Origin: Thermoplasmata archaeon
GTDB lineage: Archaea; Thermoplasmatota; Thermoplasmata; Thermoplasmatales; Thermoplasmataceae
Assembly: GCA_021827885.1 (NCBI GenBank)
Contig: JAKAUD010000147.1
Coordinates: 1 to 11,384 of the forward strand
Length of the DNA stretch: 11,384 nucleotides
Direction of reading: 5' to 3'
A program made the position numbers and the translations under genes. Below, piece by piece: positions 7,169 through 11,384 of the stretch; within the stretch, counting starts at the first letter, position 1, and every line of letters starts with the position of its first letter. Below the pieces are notes generated by a model that made no database searches, had not been told where the DNA came from, and worked only from the letters and a program-made list of their open reading frames with translations.

Positions 7169-8307
7169 TTACTGTACCATGACTCCATGTACTTTGGATC
7201 CTCAACTTCCTTTCCAGTCTCAGTGAGAATGAGCGGTTCATAAGATTCAACCATTACAGCAAGTTCCTCAGTTCCTTCTTTTCCAATAGATGATTCAATA
7301 GTACCCGGCTGTGGCCCGTGAATGATGCCCCTGACGTGCATTGTCACCGAACCTTCCTCTATTCCCTTTCTGCTCATGAAATTTCCTGAAGCATAGAAAA
7401 TAACTTCGTCAACGTCTATGTTATTGTGATAGTATGAAATTGGGATGCTTCTCGGATGAAAATCAAATTTTCTTGGAAGGAATGTTCCGACCATGAACCC
7501 TTTTCCAGAAAATGTTTCATGTATGGGTGGGGGCATGTGCAGTTTTCCAACTATTGGAGCCATCATATTGACGTTGATTGCAAATGGGTACAGATATCCA
7601 TCCCAACCCACGACATCCAGAATGGATCTATCCCGTTCCTCCACCATATAATAATCGTCATATTCCACAAACACCTTGAAATTTTCATTACTACTACTGG
7701 TTTCCTTCAAAACTGGTATCCTGAAATCCCTGCTGTAATAAGGGGTGCCTTCCTTGAGCTGCCCATACCTGTTCAGGTATCTTTGAGGTATATCCATGTG
7801 CTCCCTGGATTCTATCACAAAGAGGTAGGCATCTGCCGATTCAATCCTGAATGTTGTCCCCCTGGGTATGTAGACATAATCTCCCTTGCCGAATTCTAGA
7901 TCTCCCTGCGGAGAAACAAGGTTTCCCTTCCCGTTCTTAATGAAAAGGAGAATGTCCGCATAAGAATTCCTGTAAAAATCGCCTGAGAATTCAGTTATTT
8001 TAGCGATGCCGATTCTCAATTTTGAATTTACTAATATAAAGCGCCGCGATTCCAGAAACCCGCCCGACGTATTGATTTTTCCAGCCCGGATATGAAGATG
8101 CTTTGTGGCATCCCCAAGAACCTTGTCCTTATGCTTCTCAAGCCTGGTGAGTGATTTTACCCTTGTCGGCTCATTCATATGGTACAATAATGAATAAGCT
8201 CCATCAAAGCTATCCTCACCAAACAGTTCCTCATTCAGTATATTGCTTCTATCGTCGAATGTATGCCTGCTCTCTGTTACCTTTCCCTGTTTTACATAAT
8301 ACACCAT
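7165..8307 (-). CDS. hmgA: Homogentisate 1,2-dioxygenase
   Basis: Cupin-fold non-heme Fe(II) dioxygenase that opens the ring of homogentisate to maleylacetoacetate. Using the 381-residue reading with one residue before the likely start, the C-terminal domain shows ILDVVGWDGYLYPF (230-243), HMPPPIHETF (258-267), PRKFDFHPRSIP (279-290), the ligand pair His295 and Glu302 in YYHNNIDVDEVIFY, and the third ligand region HVRGIIHGPQPG (325-336). These match the homogentisate dioxygenase family, in the shorter bacterial/archaeal branch. Asp237 sits where the human enzyme has the proposed active-site His292 (DVVAWHG). ATG 8307 is preferred as start: it shares one base with the preceding TGA (TGATG), with a GGTGGT Shine-Dalgarno-like motif just upstream. 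A TTG at 8310 would add one Met. Its neighbours, hydroxyphenylpyruvate dioxygenase and fumarylacetoacetase, confirm the pathway. Confidence 0.92.
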   Translation of the reverse strand: MVYYVKQGKVTESRHTFDDRSNILNEELFGEDSFDGAYSLLYHMNEPTRVKSLTRLEKHKDKVLGDATKHLHIRAGKINTSGGFLESRRFILVNSKLRIGIAKITEFSGDFYRNSYADILLFIKNGKGNLVSPQGDLEFGKGDYVYIPRGTTFRIESADAYLFVIESREHMDIPQRYLNRYGQLKEGTPYYSRDFRIPVLKETSSSNENFKVFVEYDDYYMVEERDRSILDVVGWDGYLYPFAINVNMMAPIVGKLHMPPPIHETFSGKGFMVGTFLPRKFDFHPRSIPISYYHNNIDVDEVIFYASGNFMSRKGIEEGSVTMHVRGIIHGPQPGTIESSIGKEGTEELAVMVESYEPLILTETGKEVEDPKYMESWYSK

Positions 8308-9200
8308 CAAACCACCCTGTTATTCAAAACCCCGAGCACAGGAGATTGCATCAGCACCTCATCACCCTTCTGGACCCACCTGGGATTCTCCATTGGCATT
8401 TCCGTAATGCAACCGCCAGGCATTGTTCCTGACATCAGGAAATCACCTGCCTTCAGCATTGATGACATCGATGCATAGCTGATCAACTTCTCAATCGGCC
8501 AGTAGATCCTCTTCAGGTTGGATTCACAAAATAGGTCTCCATTCAAATATGTTTCAACCGGAATATCAAACTTTCCGTTCTTCAGCAGCGGCTTCAGATC
8601 CTTCAATGTGACGATTGAGTCTCCAATGCCCATGGCAAAATCCTTTGACTTTGAAGGACCTAACCCTATTTTCATCTCTCTTCTCTGGAGATCCCTGGCA
8701 CTCCAGTCGTTCATCAATACCATGCCAAATATATGATCTAATGCCTTATCTTCTGGAATATCCTTTCCGCCCTTGCCAATTATTATGCCAACCTCCATTT
8801 CAAAATCCAGTTCCTTGGTAAATGGAGGGAAATCGACACTTCCATTGTGTGGAACAAAATTGCTGTTGGACGTATAATAATATGCAGGAATCTTGTACCA
8901 TTCAGGTTCCATATCCAGTCCCCTTCTCCTCCTTGAATTTTTTACATGATCCTCGAAGGCATAAAAATCCCTTATCTGTCCAGGATATCTCAAGGGACTG
9001 AGATAGGAATCTATCTTATCCACAACATACTCATTGCTGAAGGCAGAATGAGCAAGTTCGTTTTCAGTGAAAACCTTGAAAAAATCCTTTTCGAGATGCC
9101 ACTCTGGCATCTCAAATATCTTTGTTGCATCGTATGCCTTTTCTCCATTGAATATGACCGTGACTCTCTTTTCACCTGAAATTACTCTTCCTATTCTCAT
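8307..9200 (-). CDS. Fumarylacetoacetase-like hydrolase
   Basis: FAH-superfamily hydrolase of 297 residues that most likely cleaves fumarylacetoacetate (or maleylacetoacetate) to acetoacetate and fumarate (or maleate). RDFYAFEDHV (77-86) places Asp78 and His85 seven residues apart, the same spacing as the metal ligand Asp126 and catalytic His133 of mammalian fumarylacetoacetase. Glu134 and Glu136 (LDFEMEVGIIIG) and Asp165 (NDWSARDLQ) complete the metal site. GDFLMSGTMPGG (252-263) is the C-terminal signature loop. It is shorter than eukaryotic enzymes (about 420 residues) because it lacks the N-terminal SH3-like domain. It lies 11 nt after the hydroxyphenylpyruvate dioxygenase gene, and its stop overlaps the homogentisate dioxygenase start, so the genes are co-expressed. 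No clear Shine-Dalgarno motif precedes it. The role is strongly supported by context. Confidence 0.9.
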   Translation of the reverse strand: MRIGRVISGEKRVTVIFNGEKAYDATKIFEMPEWHLEKDFFKVFTENELAHSAFSNEYVVDKIDSYLSPLRYPGQIRDFYAFEDHVKNSRRRRGLDMEPEWYKIPAYYYTSNSNFVPHNGSVDFPPFTKELDFEMEVGIIIGKGGKDIPEDKALDHIFGMVLMNDWSARDLQRREMKIGLGPSKSKDFAMGIGDSIVTLKDLKPLLKNGKFDIPVETYLNGDLFCESNLKRIYWPIEKLISYASMSSMLKAGDFLMSGTMPGGCITEMPMENPRWVQKGDEVLMQSPVLGVLNNRVV

Positions 9201-9211
9201 ATAAGATCGGA

Positions 9212-10300
9212 TTAAAGGTTTCCTCTTCTTGCCTGTTCTGCTTCTATTGACTGGAATAGGGATTTGAAATTACCCTTGCCGAATGAAGTTGCTCCCCTCC
9301 TCTGAATTATTTCATAAAATACAGTTGGCCTGTCTCCTATCGGTTTGGTGAAAATCTGGAGAAGGTATCCGTCATCATCCCTGTCAACCAGGATATCAAG
9401 TTCACGCAGCTTGTCTACGTCTTCTTTAATTTTCCCAACTCTTTCGTCAAGGGTATCATAATATATGCCCGGTGTTGATAAAAATTCTATTCCCCTTGAT
9501 TTCATGTCAGCAACTGTCTTGATAATATCATCTGTTTCCATTGCTATGTGCTGTACACCCGGTGAGTTGTAATAATCGATATATTCCTGAATTTGTGATT
9601 TCTTGAGCCCAAGGGCAGGTTCATTTATTGGGAAAATAATCTTCCTGTTGTTGTAGTGCACCACTTTTGATCTGAGTGCGGAGAACTCTGTGCTTATATC
9701 CTTGTCGTCGAAACTAATGAGCTGTTCAAAACCAAAACCCTGCGTGTAATAATCGACCCAAGCATCCATTTTCCTGTCTTCAACATTTCCAACAATATGA
9801 TCAATTTTCTTTATTCCCGATGGTTTTATATCCGGCGACTCAACTTCCTTGAAACCTGGTGGGAGCTCGGCCTCATACTCCCCGTAATCATTAAGTGAAT
9901 GTATTGTCTCGCCGAAGGAATTCGATATTGCACTGTAAAGCGTTCCGTTGTCCGTCCTGATTTTACTTACAGGACCATGCTTAACAATCCCCCTCTTATC
10001 TATCTCGCTTATTGTTTCATTAATGTCAGGTACCTTCATGGAGATATCCCTTACTCCGTCTCCATGAATTCTTGTATGATCTATTATAGGTGAATTTGGA
10101 AAAAGGGTATTGGTGAATATGAATTTGATATCACCCTGCTTTAGGAGATACGATACCCTGTCTCTAACTCCAGTTTCTGGACCTGAATATCCAACCAGCT
10201 TAAAGCCAAGTGCGTGCTGATGAAAATAACTCCATTCCTTGGCTGAACCAACATAAAATTCCAGAGTGTCTACTGAATCTAAAATCTTTTCCGATGCCAT
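9212..10300 (-). CDS. hppD: 4-hydroxyphenylpyruvate dioxygenase
   Basis: Fe(II)-dependent dioxygenase converting 4-hydroxyphenylpyruvate, the transamination product of tyrosine, to homogentisate and CO2. It is made of two vicinal-oxygen-chelate halves. The catalytic C-terminal half carries the iron ligands His168 (KKIDHIVGNV), His251 (VQHIAMETDD) and Glu330 (VFYEIIQRRG). DDDGYLLQIFTKPIGDRP (308-325) and SFGKGNFKSLFQSIEAEQ (339-356) are hallmark sequences that separate this enzyme from hydroxymandelate synthase and other relatives, and the closing helix is complete. The 362-residue length is normal. It is the first gene of the minus-strand operon; ATG 10300 lies about 24 nt after a TATA-like element, implying a leaderless transcript. 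Tyrosine aminotransferase, which would make its substrate, is not in the window. Confidence 0.96.
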   Translation of the reverse strand: MASEKILDSVDTLEFYVGSAKEWSYFHQHALGFKLVGYSGPETGVRDRVSYLLKQGDIKFIFTNTLFPNSPIIDHTRIHGDGVRDISMKVPDINETISEIDKRGIVKHGPVSKIRTDNGTLYSAISNSFGETIHSLNDYGEYEAELPPGFKEVESPDIKPSGIKKIDHIVGNVEDRKMDAWVDYYTQGFGFEQLISFDDKDISTEFSALRSKVVHYNNRKIIFPINEPALGLKKSQIQEYIDYYNSPGVQHIAMETDDIIKTVADMKSRGIEFLSTPGIYYDTLDERVGKIKEDVDKLRELDILVDRDDDGYLLQIFTKPIGDRPTVFYEIIQRRGATSFGKGNFKSLFQSIEAEQARRGNL

Positions 10301-10318
10301 AGCTTAAAATCTCATGAA

Positions 10319-10334
10319 CTATAATAACTTTATC
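10319..10334 (-). promoter_or_regulatory. TATA box of the tyrosine-degradation operon
   Basis: On the minus strand the region reads ttattata (10327-10320) inside a wider AT-rich stretch, with its centre about 24 nt upstream of the dioxygenase ATG at 10300. The spacing predicts transcription starting at or next to the ATG, which fits the absence of a Shine-Dalgarno sequence. No clear operator palindrome is seen next to it. Confidence 0.5.
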
Positions 10335-10529
10335 GAAGAAAAGCCGTTATAGACCGTGCTACAGAGTGTCTCGGTATATTTATAACATACATTCTATTTA
10401 TATTGCATTCTATTAATACAATTAATTATTTAATAATCAATTGCACAATAAAGCAATTCCATTCAGCATGCCTGTTTCATCCCTGTCCTCAGCCTAAACA
10501 GTAGATCAAAGATTTATTCTGTCAGATGA
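10335..10529. other. AT-rich intergenic spacer
   Basis: No gene is supported here. It includes a strongly AT-rich block (about 10374-10440) with a TATA-like string on the plus strand (tatatttata, 10375-10384) and two copies of cattctatt 16 nt apart (10390-10398 and 10406-10414). It separates the tyrosine operon from the mobile-element remnants and may contain the end of an insertion element. No terminal inverted repeat could be identified with confidence. Confidence 0.5.
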
Positions 10530-10740
10530 TTGTCGGACATGAATCTACCAACTTCAATGATGAGAAACATGCCCGACAGAGCCAATACCACACGGAATTA
10601 CATAAACTTTATGCAGTCCATAAAGGAGTCCATCAGCTTCGGAAATTCCAGGAGCGAAGATTTCACCCTCAAAACGATTTTGCTGGCATGCATGACCAAC
10701 AGCTATGTTGAGGGATCATCGAAACTTACCGGCACATATA
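10530..10740 (+). pseudogene. N-terminal fragment of a transposase-like protein
   Basis: An open frame starting at TTG 10530 or ATG 10539 encodes about 65-70 residues with convincing protein character, for example RNYINFMQSIKESISFG and DFTLKTILLACMTNSYVEGS, a pattern like the N-terminal region of some IS transposases (helix, then a segment before the catalytic domain). After KLTG (about 10735) the composition changes abruptly to Gly/Arg/Ser-rich residues that look like translated structured RNA, although the frame stays open to 11249. I infer that the coding part ends there, interrupted or truncated. No DDE catalytic residues are present. The family cannot be named from this fragment, and a small intact unrelated protein is possible. 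Confidence 0.4.
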
Positions 10741-11232
10741 GGCGAAGGCAGAATTCCCATGCGAATCGGATATATGTGCATGGGAAGCACCTCGGTGTAG
10801 AGGCGATAGCATGGATACAGGGTCTGATATGCAAAGTGAGGAAGGACCTTGGACATAGAAGGCTGATGGGGGAATGCCGAAAGCCAACCTCATTGGTCGT
10901 TCAAGGCCTGGCGGATGTGGTAGTAGTAGCAATGAAATCTCCGATAACAAAGAGAAGGAGCGAAGGACCACTGGGTAGTGGTGGTTCTCTGGAAGAGGGG
11001 ACACAAGATATTGCCGGAAACGGCTATTCGTCTGCATCAAGGGGTTCTGAGTTAATCCCTACATGCATGTGTGCACCAAATTCGGGGATCGAAGCATATT
11101 TCAAACTGGAAGGGAAGGGGATATGTGAAATACCACACTTGAAGCCGGAACGGGGAAATCTCGAATTCCGGAATTTTAGAGGGGGAGCTGGAAACAGACC
11201 TTCGGAGAGCTGTCTCAACGGGATGTTGAGAT
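10741..11232 (+). ncRNA. Candidate group II intron-like structured RNA (ORF-less or degenerate)
   Basis: This stretch is dense in RNA-like hairpins on the plus strand: a perfect 9-bp stem ttcccatgc/gcatgggaa (10754-10762 with 10778-10786); accact/agtggt around a gggt loop (10967-10982); gccg/cggc capped by a GAAA tetraloop (11013-11024); a bulged hairpin with a GAAA-containing loop at 11143-11173; and a 7-bp stem tctcaac/gttgaga (11213-11231). The segment 10911-10971 (gtagtagtagcaatgaaatc, a small hairpin, then ggagcgaaggaccac) resembles domain III of bacterial and archaeal group II introns. The 11143-11173 hairpin resembles domain V. The 5' end (GUGYG) and domain VI are not convincingly found, and no reverse transcriptase is encoded in the window. 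An open reading frame through the region is considered incidental. Confidence 0.4.
11143..11173 (+). ncRNA. Domain V-like hairpin of the candidate intron
   Basis: The sequence starts with AGC, followed by a lower stem (ccggaa/ttccgg, 11145-11150 with 11166-11171), a two-nucleotide bulge on the 3' strand (aa, 11164-11165), and an upper stem (cggg/ctcg) closed by a GAAA-containing loop. This is the layout of group II intron domain V: catalytic triad, 3' bulge, GNRA loop, total length near 34 nt. The base opposite the AGC triad is AA instead of the usual UU, so the catalytic G-U wobble is missing. The match may be a decayed copy or chance. Confidence 0.35.
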
Positions 11233-11233
11233 A

Positions 11234-11384
11234 TGATCAAGCTGTCTGAAGAAACTGCGCTAGCTTTCTACTCGACCAATGCTCCGCAATGAAGGCATAT
11301 ACCTGAACCCAAAGACCGTCCTGTCAATCATGAAGAAAGAGAACCTTTCCCTTGAACCACACAGGCACCTTAACAGGAAGGAGA
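11234..11384 (+). pseudogene. IS3/IS481-type transposase fragment, frameshifted, running off the right edge
   Basis: From 11264 to the window end an open frame encodes 40 residues including MLRNEGIYLNPKTVLSIMKK. This strongly resembles the HTH_21 region of IS3/IS481-type OrfB transposases (pattern aLLRnEGi.vn.KtVlriMk), just before the DDE integrase core. Upstream in this frame is a stop at 11261-11263. In another frame, ATG 11234 starts a short peptide (IKLSEETALAFYSTN) ending at TGA 11291-11293, which could be the preceding part of the same protein, so a frameshift near 11270-11280 is likely. The catalytic domain would lie beyond the window, so whether the element is wholly inactive cannot be judged here. 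Confidence 0.5.

Noticed and set aside
10390..10414. Repeated cattctatt motifs as a CRISPR or operator array
   Set aside because: There are only two short copies in AT-rich DNA, with no further units or spacer structure; chance is a sufficient explanation.
10530..11249. A single 239-residue protein covering the whole open frame
   Set aside because: Only the first ~68 residues look like real protein. After KLTG the translation is Gly/Arg/Ser-rich, coincides with many strong RNA hairpins and matches no fold I know, so the open frame is more likely incidental.

Overview
The window looks like a chromosomal piece of a Thermoplasmatales-type archaeon (Ferroplasma, Cuniculiplasma, Picrophilus relatives). 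The signs are a moderately AT-rich sequence, heavy use of AGA/AGG arginine and ATA isoleucine codons, TATA-like elements about 24-28 nt before start codons (leaderless transcripts), tightly overlapping genes, and a VirD4/HerA-type ATPase. The lineage is inferred from style and gene content; no rRNA or marker gene is present.

Layout. (1) 1-3737, plus strand: a fumarylacetoacetate-hydrolase (FAH) superfamily enzyme that may start just left of the window, then an unrecognised 305-residue protein, then a 645-residue VirD4/HerA-type ATPase with a C-terminal domain resembling a PD-(D/E)XK or replication-relaxation fold. The last two genes are 6 nt apart and look like one functional unit. (2) 3748-4485, plus: a heme-oxygenase-like di-iron oxidase candidate with its own TATA box and a leaderless ATG. 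(3) 4588-6150, plus: three overlapping genes encoding an NAD(P)H-dependent FMN reductase-like protein, a histidine phosphatase and a PPC/DUF296 protein. (4) 10300-6128, minus: a compact four-gene tyrosine (homogentisate) catabolic operon in the order 4-hydroxyphenylpyruvate dioxygenase, fumarylacetoacetase-like hydrolase, homogentisate 1,2-dioxygenase, maleylacetate-reductase-like iron alcohol dehydrogenase. It converges on, and overlaps by 23 nt, the PPC gene. (5) 10301-11384: an AT-rich spacer and then a mobile-element graveyard, holding an N-terminal transposase-like fragment, about 500 nt with strong RNA hairpins and group II intron-like signatures, and a frameshifted fragment of an IS3/IS481-type transposase that runs off the right edge.

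How the genes work together. The minus-strand operon would convert 4-hydroxyphenylpyruvate to homogentisate, open the ring to maleylacetoacetate and hydrolyse the fumaryl or maleyl acetoacetate product. A glutathione-type maleylacetoacetate isomerase is not present, and an iron-dependent dehydrogenase related to maleylacetate reductases sits in its place, which suggests a modified lower pathway. A second FAH-fold hydrolase lies at the left edge. The FMN reductase and the di-iron oxidase could share a redox theme, but only proximity supports this. The most unusual part is the right end, where a structured RNA resembling group II intron domains III and V seems to sit between two transposase remnants.
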